Of a stretch of DNA of 64,000 bases, positions 20,667-30,331 are shown in pieces. Both the position numbers and the translations under genes were made by a program. Source of the stretch: Verrucomicrobia bacterium S94 (lineage in GTDB: Bacteria; Verrucomicrobiota; Kiritimatiellia; Kiritimatiellales; Pontiellaceae). The notes under the pieces are model-generated. The model searched no databases and had not been told where the DNA came from. It worked only from the letters and a program-made list of their open reading frames with translations. The stretch covers positions 2,418,001 to 2,482,000 of the forward strand of contig CP036201.1 of NCBI GenBank assembly GCA_004299845.1, given 5' to 3'. Numbering within the stretch: the stretch's first letter is position 1; each line of letters opens with the position of its first letter.

Positions 20667-21866
20667 TTATTCAACGATTTCGATAACACGTCCGGCACCA
20701 ACGGTGCGGCCGCCTTCGCGAATTGCGAAGCGCATGTGCTGTTCCATCGCGATCGGGGTGATGAGAGTAACGTCCATAGTGACGTTATCACCAGGCATTA
20801 CCATTTCCACGCCTTCCGGAAGCTGAATGTCCCCGGTTACGTCCGTTGTACGGAAGTAGAACTGCGGACGGTAGCCCTTGAAAAACGGAGTATGACGTCC
20901 ACCTTCTTCTTTGGAAAGAACGTATACTTCGCCCTTGAATTTGGTGTGCGGGTTGATGGTTCCCGGCTTTGCCAGAACCTGACCGCGCTGTACTTCTTCT
21001 TTTTTCGTACCACGCAGCAGAATGCCCACGTTGTCGCCAGCCTGACCCTCATCAAGGATCTTACGGAACATTTCAACACCTGTGCAGGTGGTTTTTGCCG
21101 TATCTCTGATACCGACAATTTCGATTTCGTCGCCGGTATGAATAGTACCACGTTCAACACGACCGGTAACCACTGTACCACGACCTTCAATAGAGAATAC
21201 GTCTTCGATCGGCATCAGGAAGTCCTGATCGGTAACCCGTTCCGGTTCCGGAATCCAGGCGTCGAGTGCATCCATGAGCTCCTGGATGCATTGAGCTTCA
21301 GGACCTTCCGGGTTGTTGATTGCACCCAGTGCAGAACCGCGGATGATCGGAGAATCTTCTTCAAACTCATACTTAGCGAGGAGTTCCTGGATTTCCATTT
21401 CAACCAGCTCAATCAGCTCTTCGTCATCAACGAGGTCACATTTGTTGAGGAAAACAACAATTTTCGGAACACCGACCTGGCGAGCCAGGAGAATGTGCTC
21501 ACGAGTCTGCGGCATCGGACCGGACGGAGCTTCAACCACCAGAATTGCGCCATCCATCTGTGCAGCACCGGTGATCATGTTTTTAACATAGTCAGCATGG
21601 CCCGGGCAGTCAACGTGGGCATAGTGACGATTATCGGATTCGTACTCAACGTGCGAAGTCGCGATGGTCAGAATCTTAGTGGAGTCACGACGACCCTGGG
21701 ATTCCGAAGCTTTTGCAACGCTGTCGTACGCGACGTACTCAGCCAGACCCTTAGCGGCCTGTACACAGGTAATTGCAGCGGTAGTAGTTGTTTTACCATG
21801 GTCAACGTGACCAATCGTGCCCACATTCACGTGGGGCTTTGTCCGTTCGAACTTATCCTTAGCCAT
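20667..21866 (-). CDS. tuf: Elongation factor Tu
   Basis: EF-Tu (399 aa) delivers aminoacyl-tRNA to the ribosome. G1 [29 protein letters not shown] and SALGA are present. Domain II carries the [12 protein letters not shown] element and domain III ends [14 protein letters not shown]. It is the only tuf in the window and follows tRNA-Thr, an arrangement like the E. coli tRNA-tufB operon. The ATG has a GGAGG ribosome-binding site. Confidence 0.98.
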   Translation of the reverse strand: MAKDKFERTKPHVNVGTIGHVDHGKTTTTAAITCVQAAKGLAEYVAYDSVAKASESQGRRDSTKILTIATSHVEYESDNRHYAHVDCPGHADYVKNMITGAAQMDGAILVVEAPSGPMPQTREHILLARQVGVPKIVVFLNKCDLVDDEELIELVEMEIQELLAKYEFEEDSPIIRGSALGAINNPEGPEAQCIQELMDALDAWIPEPERVTDQDFLMPIEDVFSIEGRGTVVTGRVERGTIHTGDEIEIVGIRDTAKTTCTGVEMFRKILDEGQAGDNVGILLRGTKKEEVQRGQVLAKPGTINPHTKFKGEVYVLSKEEGGRHTPFFKGYRPQFYFRTTDVTGDIQLPEGVEMVMPGDNVTMDVTLITPIAMEQHMRFAIREGGRTVGAGRVIEIVE

Positions 21867-21922
21867 TTTGTTTACCTCCTGATATCTCTCAGTTAATTCT
21901 TATATTTAACAAATCGAATAAA

Positions 21923-21998
<76 letters not shown>

Positions 21999-22125
21999 CT
22001 GTTTATCCAAAAAAAACAGACAAACAAGCCTTATGCACACCGGTAAAAGAATGCGCTCGCAAGCTTGTTCCTTCAAAATTGTCCCACCTGCCGCCCGAAG
22101 CGGGATTTGGCAAATAAGACGGCGC

Positions 22126-22153
22126 AATATATAGAACCCCGCGAAAGAGTCAA
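22126..22153 (-). promoter_or_regulatory. Sigma-70-type promoter of the tRNA-Thr-tuf-rpoBC transcript
   Basis: On the minus strand TTGACT (-35) and TATATT (-10) are separated by 16 bases. Each box matches consensus at 5 of 6 positions. The -10 box lies about 128 bases upstream of the tRNA-Thr 5' end, with no gene between, so it is placed to drive the whole block down to rpoC. The divergent PilB/GspE gene starts about 290 bases on the other side. Confidence 0.75.
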
Positions 22154-22445
22154 CCCCGAAGCCGAAAAAACTTTACTAATTTCATCCGGCACAACAAATC
22201 CCTCTTTCCGTCAGATCACTCAACGTCATTCCCGGCTGCATATTATGACACAATTACGCCTCCCCCCGGAAGTTTATCAGAGAACCCCGAAAAATGACCG
22301 CTCCTCAGCTCCGGCGTTATATTTTCTTTCCCCCTTTCGTAAAAACCAAACACAACACCCTCACTTAACGCACCTCGGATCTATCAAGCGGAATATAATA
22401 AACTGTTGCTTTTTCCAAACCCCGAATGGCACATTCATAGATGTG

Positions 22446-24164
22446 ATGCTTACTACAACCCCAAGAATCTACGACCTTTTCGCAGCCACAGGCCTGTTTG
22501 AAAAAACAAAACTTCAGAACACCCTGAATGAGGCCCGCGCTAATGGAGCACCGGTATGCCGGTTTATTATCGACAACACCGGAATCAAGGAAGAGGAACT
22601 CCTTTCCAAACTAGCCGAGGCGATGCAACTGCCCTTTCAGCGCCTCAAAGAGATAGAAATTGAACCCGGTATTCTGGAAAAACTGCCGACCAAAGCCATT
22701 TTCCAATACAACATCATTCCGATTACCGAAGAAAACGGATGCCTGAAGGTTGCGACCAGCGACCCCTTTATCCCCGGCCTGGCTGATGCACTTCGGCTGG
22801 CGGCTGAAACCCGGATTCGTCTGATTCTCAGCCCTTCGGAAGACATCGAAACTGCCGCCAAAAAATTCTACGGCGTCGGCGCCGAAACCCTTGACCGCAT
22901 GATGGAAAACGGCGGTCTGGATTTTGACGACGAGGAGGATCTTCTAAAACAGGACCTGAGTGAGCTTGATCAGGAAGCTTCAGTTGTGAAATTTGTAAAC
23001 CAGATTATCTGGGAAGCCTACAAAGACCGCGCAACTGACATTCATATTGAACCGATGGAAACAGACCTGCGCATTCGCTACCGCATTGACGGCGTCCTGC
23101 ACGAAACGCCTATGCCCCCGCAGCTCAAACGTTTTCAGTCTTCGGTGATTTCGCGCATAAAAGTGATGTCTAACATGGATATTGCCGAAAAACGCCTCCC
23201 GCAGGACGGACGGATCAGTGTCCGCATCAAAGGGGCCGAAATTGATGTCCGGGTATCCACCATGCCTACCGTTTATGGAGAATCCGTCAGCCTTCGTCTT
23301 CTTATGCGGGGCGGCGGCCTTGTTACCATGGCCGATCTGGGACTGAACGGCCACGATTCCGATATGCTGAAAAAAATGATCACCCGCCCCCACGGCATCC
23401 TTTTGGTCACCGGCCCGACCGGCTCCGGAAAATCCACCTCCCTTTACGCCTGGCTTCACACCATCAACTCCGTCGATAAACGAATCATGTCCGCCGAGGA
23501 TCCTATTGAATACGAAATGCCCGGCGTCAATCAGGTGCAGATGCGCCCTGAAATCGGGCTGACTTTCGCCAATACCCTGCGCACCTTTCTGCGTCAGGAT
23601 CCGGACGTCATTATGGTCGGGGAAATCCGCGACAAAGAGACCGCCGAAATCGCCATTCGTGCGGCCCTGACCGGCCACCTGGTATTCAGCACCATTCATA
23701 CAAACGACTCTGCCAGCACCGTCACCCGCCTGCTGGACATGGGCATCGAACCGTTTCTGGTCGCCTCCTCAGTGGAAGGCATTGTCGCACAGCGCCTGGT
23801 GCGCGGGCTATGCAACAACTGCAAGGCTCCCAAAGAATACGATGAAAAATTCCTGAAAGAACACAGCTTCCCAATTGAACGCCTAGTCAATGAAGGCCCG
23901 ATCTACGAAGCCGTCGGCTGCGATGAATGCCGCGGCAGCGGTTACAAGGGCCGAACCGGCATTTTTGAAATTCTGCACGTCACCGATGAAATCCGCCCGC
24001 TGATCATTGCTCACGCGTCTGCCGCCGACATCAAAACCAAAGCCCTGGACCAGGGCGGCATGAGAACGCTGCGCGAAGACGGGTGGGATAAAGTACTCGC
24101 CGGCATCACAACGATCGACGAAATTCTCCGCGTTACGGAAGATGACGAGTTCGAGGAAGTTTAA
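22446..24164 (+). CDS. Type II secretion / type IV pilus assembly ATPase (GspE/PilB family)
   Basis: A 572-aa secretion ATPase that powers pseudopilus or pilus assembly at the inner membrane. The N-terminal MshEN-like domain (residues 15-140) is followed by the ATPase core with Walker A GPTGSGKSTS near residue 325, an Asp box (DPIEYEMPGVNQVQ), Walker B DVIMVGEIRD and a His box (TGHLVFSTIHTND). A tetracysteine zinc site (CNNCKAP...CDECRGSGYKGRTG) is near the C-terminus. ATG 22446 is used; the open frame upstream overlaps the promoter region. It is convergent with the next gene. Confidence 0.93.
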   Translation: MLTTTPRIYDLFAATGLFEKTKLQNTLNEARANGAPVCRFIIDNTGIKEEELLSKLAEAMQLPFQRLKEIEIEPGILEKLPTKAIFQYNIIPITEENGCLKVATSDPFIPGLADALRLAAETRIRLILSPSEDIETAAKKFYGVGAETLDRMMENGGLDFDDEEDLLKQDLSELDQEASVVKFVNQIIWEAYKDRATDIHIEPMETDLRIRYRIDGVLHETPMPPQLKRFQSSVISRIKVMSNMDIAEKRLPQDGRISVRIKGAEIDVRVSTMPTVYGESVSLRLLMRGGGLVTMADLGLNGHDSDMLKKMITRPHGILLVTGPTGSGKSTSLYAWLHTINSVDKRIMSAEDPIEYEMPGVNQVQMRPEIGLTFANTLRTFLRQDPDVIMVGEIRDKETAEIAIRAALTGHLVFSTIHTNDSASTVTRLLDMGIEPFLVASSVEGIVAQRLVRGLCNNCKAPKEYDEKFLKEHSFPIERLVNEGPIYEAVGCDECRGSGYKGRTGIFEILHVTDEIRPLIIAHASAADIKTKALDQGGMRTLREDGWDKVLAGITTIDEILRVTEDDEFEEV

Positions 24165-24173
24165 TTCTTCGCC

Positions 24174-24890
24174 TTACTGTCCAGGAGCAGACGGACCGCT
24201 CGGCGGAAGAATCCCCTCTGCCACCAACTGATCATCCATTTCCTTGGTCAGCGGAATCGGAAGCGGCGGCATACCCTGGCGAATAACCTCCATCTGATAC
24301 TGCCGCAGATTTTCACGCACTTCCTCACGCCTGGCCGCCTGCTCCTCGGGAGTCAATTCCGGCTCAGCCGGCTTTGCCGGCTTCTCCGGCCGGCGGAAAC
24401 CGCTGCCGAATTTGCGTCTCTGCGCGACCGGAGCAGCTGTTTTAGCCGGTGCAGCCGCAACCGCCTGGGTCAGCTCAAAAGTAACCGGCTTTCCATTCAT
24501 TTCAAGCGTAGCACTGCTGTTCAGCACATCAATATCCGTCAGCTTCATCCCCTGAAAACTCTCATTCAAACGCAACATAATACTGCGGGGATCTCCAGCC
24601 TTTGCCCCCTTGTTCTCAAAGCCCGCGCGCAGTTCCCCGTTATCAGCTTCGAGCAGATAGCATAGACGGATTTTCTTTTCCATCTCCTTTGCCAGCTTCG
24701 CCGCCTCAGCAGCCTCTTTCTGACTCTGCGCCTGCTCCCTCGCCAGATCAGCCGCAAGTCCCGGATCTTCACCGAAAGGCGAACGCTCCACAATCACATC
24801 ATAACGTTCGCGCTTATATTCCTCGATATCGGCAGAAACTGTTGCCGTTATTACCAACATCAAAAAGATCTGTATCAGTTTTCCTGCCAT
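24174..24890 (-). CDS. Exported protein of unknown function
   Basis: A 238-aa protein that I do not recognise. The N-terminus (MAGKLIQIFLMLVITATVSA) is a Sec signal peptide. The mature part starts with a basic, acidic-mixed region (DIEEYKRERYDVIVERSPFG), then an alanine/lysine coiled coil (residues 55-85), a small globular segment (LEADNGELRAGFENKG), and a proline/alanine-rich C-terminus. The RYDVIVERSPFG element recalls the linker of periplasmic secretion proteins, and the gene ends 9 bases from the PilB/GspE gene, but they are convergent. A secretion role is only a guess. Confidence 0.75.
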   Translation of the reverse strand: MAGKLIQIFLMLVITATVSADIEEYKRERYDVIVERSPFGEDPGLAADLAREQAQSQKEAAEAAKLAKEMEKKIRLCYLLEADNGELRAGFENKGAKAGDPRSIMLRLNESFQGMKLTDIDVLNSSATLEMNGKPVTFELTQAVAAAPAKTAAPVAQRRKFGSGFRRPEKPAKPAEPELTPEEQAARREEVRENLRQYQMEVIRQGMPPLPIPLTKEMDDQLVAEGILPPSGPSAPGQ

Positions 24891-25027
24891 TGGAAATTCC
24901 TTCGTTCGAATACACAAAACAATGGGCGCTGACCCGCTGTTCGTCAAGCCCGCTTCCAATTCTTGGGAAACAACGTTCCAGGACCAGAAACATTGCCGCT
25001 GACGCCCGTTTCTTCTACCCTCTCTCA

Positions 25028-25936
25028 ATGACCGTAAAAACCATTATTATCACCGGAGCCAATTCCGGCATCGGCAAAGCCGCCGCCAAACATATTGCTG
25101 CGGCCGGCCACCACGTGATTCTTGCCTGCAGAAACCGTGCAAAAGCCGAACAGGCCCGTCGCGAAACAGGAGGAAAAACCATTGCGGCCGAACTCAACCT
25201 GGCTTCCCGGAGCAGCATCCATCAATTCACAGAATGGGCTCACCGCGAACTCGACCAGATCGACGGACTGCTCAACAATGCCGCCGATTTTAATCTATCC
25301 AAAACCGACCGCGAACTGACCCCTGACGGTTTTGAGCGCTTCTGGTTCACCAACCACCTTGCACCGGTTCTGCTGACAGACCGCCTGATGGATCAAATCA
25401 TTGCCAGTCCGCAGGGACGCATTATCAACATCTCCTCAAAAGGATTGCTCGCCCGTCCTTTCCAGACGGTGAATTTGGAAGACCCCATGTTCGGGGAGCG
25501 TCATTTCACCCCGACGGCAGCGTACTACCAGTCCAAAATGGCCCAGAACATCTACACTGTCTGGCTTGCGCAGCAGCTCACCGGAACCATGGCAACCGCC
25601 AACTGCATCCGCGTCTCCAATGTTAAAATCGACATCAGCCGCTATCCGAACCTGCCGCAGTGGATGAAAAATCTATATACCCTGAAATCACAGTTTTCCA
25701 TCACCCCGGAAAAAATGGCGGAAACCTATGCGGCAGCCCTGCTCGACCCCGCCTTCAACAACATCTCCGGTGCCCTCATCGATCACTCCGGGGAACCGGT
25801 TCCGTTCCCGGCTTACGCAAAAGACCCGCTCTGCGTTGAGCGGGTCATGACTCTCACCTACCGACAGTTGGGCATGGCCCCCTCCATCAGCTTCACCGCC
25901 GCTGACGACCAATCGGCACCGACAGGGTTCCATTGA
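25028..25936 (+). CDS. Short-chain dehydrogenase/reductase, retinol-dehydrogenase-like
   Basis: A 302-aa NAD(P)-dependent oxidoreductase of the SDR superfamily. The cofactor-binding TGANSGIGKAAAKH is at residues 8-21, NNAADF near 85, ISSKG near 138 and the catalytic YYQSK motif near 173. The closest look is to the retinol dehydrogenase/WW-domain oxidoreductase branch. The substrate cannot be told from sequence. Its 3' end overlaps the convergent zinc-finger gene by 44 bases. Confidence 0.88.
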   Translation: MTVKTIIITGANSGIGKAAAKHIAAAGHHVILACRNRAKAEQARRETGGKTIAAELNLASRSSIHQFTEWAHRELDQIDGLLNNAADFNLSKTDRELTPDGFERFWFTNHLAPVLLTDRLMDQIIASPQGRIINISSKGLLARPFQTVNLEDPMFGERHFTPTAAYYQSKMAQNIYTVWLAQQLTGTMATANCIRVSNVKIDISRYPNLPQWMKNLYTLKSQFSITPEKMAETYAAALLDPAFNNISGALIDHSGEPVPFPAYAKDPLCVERVMTLTYRQLGMAPSISFTAADDQSAPTGFH

Positions 25937-27176
25937 AAAATTCAATAAGATGCCCGCGCTCAACCAGCCAGCTGATCGGTTTCAGCGCCTCCTTGGCCTC
26001 CGGCGATTTCGGATCAAGCGAAGGATGAAGAACCTCCAGCAGCTGCTGACGCGTTGACCCCGGGTTCTCCTTCAGAAACATCAGCACTTCGGCAATATTC
26101 GGCACCGTGTCCTGCGGCTTGATCGGATGAGGCTTAATATGCGTCACAAAATTGATTTTCCCGGCTTTAAACAAATGCAGATGCATATGCCGGAATGCAG
26201 CGCGCATCGAAAACGACAACGTTAACGGAAAACGGCTCTCTTTGCTCCAGACCCGCTTGATGGCAAATGTAACATCCCGGTCATCCAGCACCCGCGCAAT
26301 TTTGGAAGGAACAATGGCCCGGTGCGTTTTCTCGATCATGGAAGGCAGCTCTTTTTTAAACTCGAGTTCAGCTTTTTTCAAATCCACCGCTTCCGCTTCG
26401 GGATCAGACTTCAGCCGATAAACCGTCTGCTTCCGACTCTCTTCCCGCCACTGCTCCACAAGAGCCTCATCTTTCACCGTTTCAACAAATCGCTTATAGT
26501 CCTCCAGCGACATATTCGAAAAGTGTGCAGCATGCACTTCAGCCACCTTGTCGTTATAACTGTGGTGATTCGGCGGCCCCAGCAGCGTTCCGGTTTTCGT
26601 ACATCGCGCAACCCCGGGAAAATTTCCGGCCGGCGGCTCGGTCTCAACCTCTTCCTTTTCATACAGATCTTCCAGATGACTCGAAAGAATATGCTGTTCA
26701 ATCAGCTCTTCCGATGCAGCAACTGATTTACACTTTTTGCACTGGTAGAGATAAAAATCCGGCGCATCCTTATTGACTTCAATTTTAACCAGATACCCCT
26801 CCTCATCATGAATCAGCAGATTGGCCAGATCCATCAGCGGATAGGCGCGGCGCGAATGATGAATCTGCCGAACCAGCGAAGCCAGCCGCTTCTGCTCCGG
26901 AAGAAACGAAACACTGATCGGCAGTTCCTTGGCCGGTTCGCGCGACTCCCGGCGCGGGCGGTCATCGCGGCGAGGCCGCCCTGAACGCTCCCGATCGTCC
27001 CGCCGTCCCTCACGGCGAGGCCGCTCCTCTCGCCTCGGGCGTTCATCAAAATCCTTTCTGGAATAATGATTTTCTCCCGGAGGCTTCCTGGCCCACTGCG
27101 GAACAAAGTTCAGGTCCAAAATCACGTCGCGGGCATCCTGCTTATCCTGGGAATGTATTTTATCTTCCATGGCCAT
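25893..27176 (-). CDS. Zinc-finger protein with basic arginine-rich N-terminus, unknown function
   Basis: A 427-aa protein. Residues 45-85 are a low-complexity run of RPRREERPRRE-type repeats. A C2H2-like finger (CKKCKSVAASEELIEQHILSSH) lies near residues 148-170. The C-terminal part has an RVWSKESRFPLTLSFSMRAAFRHMHLHLF segment and ends in a winged-helix-like stretch (VLMFLKENPGSTRQQLLEVLHP). Such composition suggests RNA or DNA binding. I know no named family for it. It is divergent from dinB, with a 98-base gap. Confidence 0.75.
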   Translation of the reverse strand: MAMEDKIHSQDKQDARDVILDLNFVPQWARKPPGENHYSRKDFDERPRREERPRREGRRDDRERSGRPRRDDRPRRESREPAKELPISVSFLPEQKRLASLVRQIHHSRRAYPLMDLANLLIHDEEGYLVKIEVNKDAPDFYLYQCKKCKSVAASEELIEQHILSSHLEDLYEKEEVETEPPAGNFPGVARCTKTGTLLGPPNHHSYNDKVAEVHAAHFSNMSLEDYKRFVETVKDEALVEQWREESRKQTVYRLKSDPEAEAVDLKKAELEFKKELPSMIEKTHRAIVPSKIARVLDDRDVTFAIKRVWSKESRFPLTLSFSMRAAFRHMHLHLFKAGKINFVTHIKPHPIKPQDTVPNIAEVLMFLKENPGSTRQQLLEVLHPSLDPKSPEAKEALKPISWLVERGHLIEFFNGTLSVPIGRQRR

Positions 27177-27274
27177 AACCGTGTGTTTTAATAATAAGTG
27201 AATTGCAAATCAGTTTAAATGATATTCGCTCTATGAAAAGCATTAACCCGATGTAGATTTCCACCTCAGGAAAA

Positions 27275-28462
27275 ATGAAACCGACCACCCAGACCTTTCT
27301 ACACGTGGATATGGACGCCTTTTTCGCTTCCGTGGAACAGCGCGATCATCCGGAACTCCGCGGTAAACCCGTAATTGTCGGGGCCGCCGCCGACCGGCGC
27401 GGCGTTGTGGCCGCCGCCTCCTACGAAGCACGCAGGTACGGCATTCATTCCGCCATGCCCTCCCGTATCGCCAAACAGAAATGCCCGCATGCTGTTTTTG
27501 TTTCCAGCAACATGGCCAACTACAAAGCCGTCTCACGGGAAATCATGCAGATCTTCGAATCGTACACCCCCCACGTCATGCCCCTGTCGATCGATGAAGC
27601 TTTTCTCGATGTTACGGGCTCACAGCACCTTTTCGGCGACGGAAAAACGATTGCCGAAAAAATTCGCAACGACATTAAAGAACAAACACAGCTGACCGCC
27701 TCCGTCGGCGTCGCTCCGAATATGTTTCTCGCAAAACTGGCTTCCGATATGAATAAACCCGATGGCCTCACCGTGGTTCCGTTCGAACAGGACGCCATCG
27801 AAAAAATGCTCGCCCCCATGCCCATCGGCCGCATGTGGGGCGTCGGAAAAGTAACGCAGAAAAAGCTGCTTTCCCTCGGCATCTCCACCATCGGCGACCT
27901 GCAGCAATTCGATATTCAAAGGCTGGAAGAAACTCTCGGAAGAAAAGCCGCCTACAGTTTCTCCAGACTTTGCCGCGGAATCGACGAACGGCAAATCGGC
28001 TCGGAAACCGATGAAAAAAGCATTTCCAATGAAACCACATTCCGGCACGACGTCATTGACCGCGAACAGATTGAAGCAACCTATAAACACCTGATCGATA
28101 AAGTCGGCGCCCGGCTTCGTAAAGCCGGTTTTTTTGCCACTACCATTCATCTGCGGTTACGCTGGAGCGACTTCTCCACCATCACCCGACAGACCAGAAT
28201 ATCCATTCCGGCCAACGACGACATCACCCTGCGCGAAGTCGGCATGGAACTGCTCAACAAGCATCTGCGTCACCGTCCTGTCCGTCTCATCGGCTTCGGA
28301 ACCAGCGGCCTCACCGAAACCGACCAGCCGCAGACCCTTCAGATGAATCTGTTCGCCCCCCCGACACAGCCGTACACGAAAAGCGAAGCCGCCTCAGCCG
28401 GGCTGCAGACGCCATCCGGGAAAAGTACGGTGCCGGCAGCCTCCGCCGGGGATCAGAGTTAG
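27275..28462 (+). CDS. dinB: DNA polymerase IV (Y-family, translesion)
   Basis: A 395-aa error-prone polymerase. The palm residues appear in HVDMDAFFASVEQRD and in SIDEAFLDVTGS (both metal-binding acidic sites). The fingers include GVVAAASYEARRYGIHSAMPS, and the thumb has the HhH GRMWGVGKVTQKKLLSLGI. The little-finger domain follows, and the C-terminus carries a beta-clamp-binding motif (QMNLFAPP). No LexA-type box was recognised in the short upstream gap. Confidence 0.95.
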   Translation: MKPTTQTFLHVDMDAFFASVEQRDHPELRGKPVIVGAAADRRGVVAAASYEARRYGIHSAMPSRIAKQKCPHAVFVSSNMANYKAVSREIMQIFESYTPHVMPLSIDEAFLDVTGSQHLFGDGKTIAEKIRNDIKEQTQLTASVGVAPNMFLAKLASDMNKPDGLTVVPFEQDAIEKMLAPMPIGRMWGVGKVTQKKLLSLGISTIGDLQQFDIQRLEETLGRKAAYSFSRLCRGIDERQIGSETDEKSISNETTFRHDVIDREQIEATYKHLIDKVGARLRKAGFFATTIHLRLRWSDFSTITRQTRISIPANDDITLREVGMELLNKHLRHRPVRLIGFGTSGLTETDQPQTLQMNLFAPPTQPYTKSEAASAGLQTPSGKSTVPAASAGDQS

Positions 28463-28553
28463 ACTGAATGATGATTCAAAACCTTTTTTGTCCAATACAC
28501 TTCATATACACGCGTTCCATGCTCCGGAGACTTTACTGGTTTCTTCTTCCTAT

Positions 28554-28590
28554 GGGCGCCGCAGGATATACCCCTCTTCCTGCGGCGCCC
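28554..28590 (+). terminator. Probable terminator of dinB
   Basis: A 13-bp GC-rich stem (GGGCGCCGCAGGA / TCCTGCGGCGCCC) with an 11-base loop is followed by CTCTTTATTC. The T-tract is poor, but the stem is very strong. It lies about 90 bases after the dinB stop and before the prophage end repeats. Confidence 0.7.
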
Positions 28591-28667
28591 CTCTTTATTC
28601 CTGCTCTGTCGCAGATGCCCTGCAACGGCGGACCGCCCCCGAAAAACCTCCCTCCTCAAATCACAGT

Positions 28668-28711
28668 ATTCGCGAAAACGGTTTGAACCAGATTCGAAAC
28701 GGTTTGAACCA
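28668..28711 (+). repeat. Left-hand prophage end: two transposase-binding-like repeats
   Basis: Two tandem copies share ACGGTTTGAACCAGATT. The first is at 28668-28690 (ATTCGCG then AAAACGGTTTGAACCA). The second is at 28692-28711 (ATTCGAAACGGTTTGAACCA). The second matches the inverted copy at the other end in 18 of 20 positions. Mu ends carry such multiple sites for the transposase. Confidence 0.75.
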
Positions 28712-28756
28712 GATTTTAGATATGCAGCACTTCTGCACGTGAACTGCATGTGGTTG

Positions 28757-30331
28757 TCAGGTTGCCGATTTCCATGTTCTTCGCAGAGGTTTTGATACTG
28801 ATCGGTTGGCGCGCAGCATGTCGATGAAGTCGCTGACACCGGCCTGCTCTGGGAAACCGAATTTGATCTGCTCGATCTCGGCCAGCCAATTCCGCGTCAC
28901 CTGCTGGACGGGTGCCCGCATGTCCTTAAGTTCTTCTTTCCCTCCGTGCAGGCTGATGTTGTGCTGAGGGCTCGCCAGTCGGGATGTCGAGGTTATCTCC
29001 TGCGGCACAGTTCCTGAGTAAATAGGCCAGTGACGTGCTTTGTAGATAGCCTCGGCCACTCCGGTCGGAATACTCTCTCCAGGAACGACAATCTGCTCGG
29101 TGCTCTCATAATTACCACTCGGAGATGATGTAAACAGAAATGATCGAGACACTCTCTTGGTTATCTTGAGCGGTGAGGGCCATGTGCCGCAAGCGACTCT
29201 GTAATCAGGGATCCCAAGCAACGGATGCATCACCCAGTGTTCGACGACGTCCCACCAGACGGTTACCTCGACGGCTGATACGCCGTATCCTTCCTTGTAG
29301 CCGGACTCGATGTAGTTCACCGCCGGAGAGCCGCCCTCTGAACCTGAATCAACGATACTGCAGAAATAGTCATCGTTCCCGGGGAACAGGTATTTAACCC
29401 ACGCCAGATTCGTCGCCCAATCCGTCGGCCAACTCCTGCACACAAGATCAATAGAGCTGTCATTGTTAACCACATAACTACCCTCAACACTGACCGTCTG
29501 GACAAGCACATTCTTGCCTGATGTATTGCCGTATGAATCTACCTGTATCTCCTGTGTGGTGCCATCAATCAGTTCGTTTTCGATCTCGTAATAAATAACA
29601 ACGCCATCAAGCGCCTGATCATCATTCCGCTTCACCGTAACAGATCCGCCGGACGTCAACACCTCGGTCATATCAACCGACAGCGCGACCTCGGAGTCCG
29701 CATCGAGGAATCTTATGGTTGCCGGGGAGGTGGAGTAATCGAACCGGGTGAAGACATCCATCTGAAGACGCAGGCATTTAAGCAATGCCTCTGCGCAGGT
29801 TAGATCAGTTACTTCGTCCGCCGGCGGCTCGACCGTTAACGCCTCAAGATCAGATGCGATATACTGAATATCGGCGCCCTGACTTATCGCATAATCGAGG
29901 ATTTCTTTTGCCTGATCACCGCATGTCATGCGCTCACCGGAACTGTCCCGGAAAAGAATAACATGAGATCTGTTGTAGGCTGATGCGGAGAATACCGTGC
30001 GCTGGAAAGGGACTGACAGATCAGCCCAGGCATCAACCGCTGTCACAGTATCAAGCGCACGGCCTGACTGCATGGTGCGCTCAGGAGAACCCGATACACG
30101 TCCTCGGAAAAGCATTGTCCAACTATCGTCGTCTGCGTCATCATCACGACCGCGCAGCAGAACAATGTCTCCATGGTCATATCGAAACTCGGCATCCACC
30201 GCCGTTTCGTAGGACCACGTCAGCTCACCGGCCGCCTGACTGGTTACCGTCTGGTTAAGCGAAAGGAACTCAAGCTCACCGATTGGCGTCCACGAATCTC
30301 CCTGTCGAAAGAACTCCAGCTGCACACTCAT
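28757..30331 (-). CDS. Phage tail hub/baseplate-like protein
   Basis: A 524-aa protein at the end of the late operon. Its start (MSVQLEFFRQGDSWTPIGEL), the N-terminal beta domain with LFRGRVSG and the later LTCAEALLKCLRLQMDVFTRFDY region resemble the hub proteins that follow the tape measure in long-tailed phages. Identification rests mainly on position, size and this beta-rich layout. Its ATG overlaps the tape-measure stop by 4 bases. Its stop lies about 45 bases from the left end repeats, so it is the terminal gene of the element. Confidence 0.6.
   Translation of the reverse strand: MSVQLEFFRQGDSWTPIGELEFLSLNQTVTSQAAGELTWSYETAVDAEFRYDHGDIVLLRGRDDDADDDSWTMLFRGRVSGSPERTMQSGRALDTVTAVDAWADLSVPFQRTVFSASAYNRSHVILFRDSSGERMTCGDQAKEILDYAISQGADIQYIASDLEALTVEPPADEVTDLTCAEALLKCLRLQMDVFTRFDYSTSPATIRFLDADSEVALSVDMTEVLTSGGSVTVKRNDDQALDGVVIYYEIENELIDGTTQEIQVDSYGNTSGKNVLVQTVSVEGSYVVNNDSSIDLVCRSWPTDWATNLAWVKYLFPGNDDYFCSIVDSGSEGGSPAVNYIESGYKEGYGVSAVEVTVWWDVVEHWVMHPLLGIPDYRVACGTWPSPLKITKRVSRSFLFTSSPSGNYESTEQIVVPGESIPTGVAEAIYKARHWPIYSGTVPQEITSTSRLASPQHNISLHGGKEELKDMRAPVQQVTRNWLAEIEQIKFGFPEQAGVSDFIDMLRANRSVSKPLRRTWKSAT

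Noticed and set aside
22980-23699. Minus-strand open frame of 239 codons
   Set aside because: It is antisense to the ATPase core of the PilB/GspE gene.
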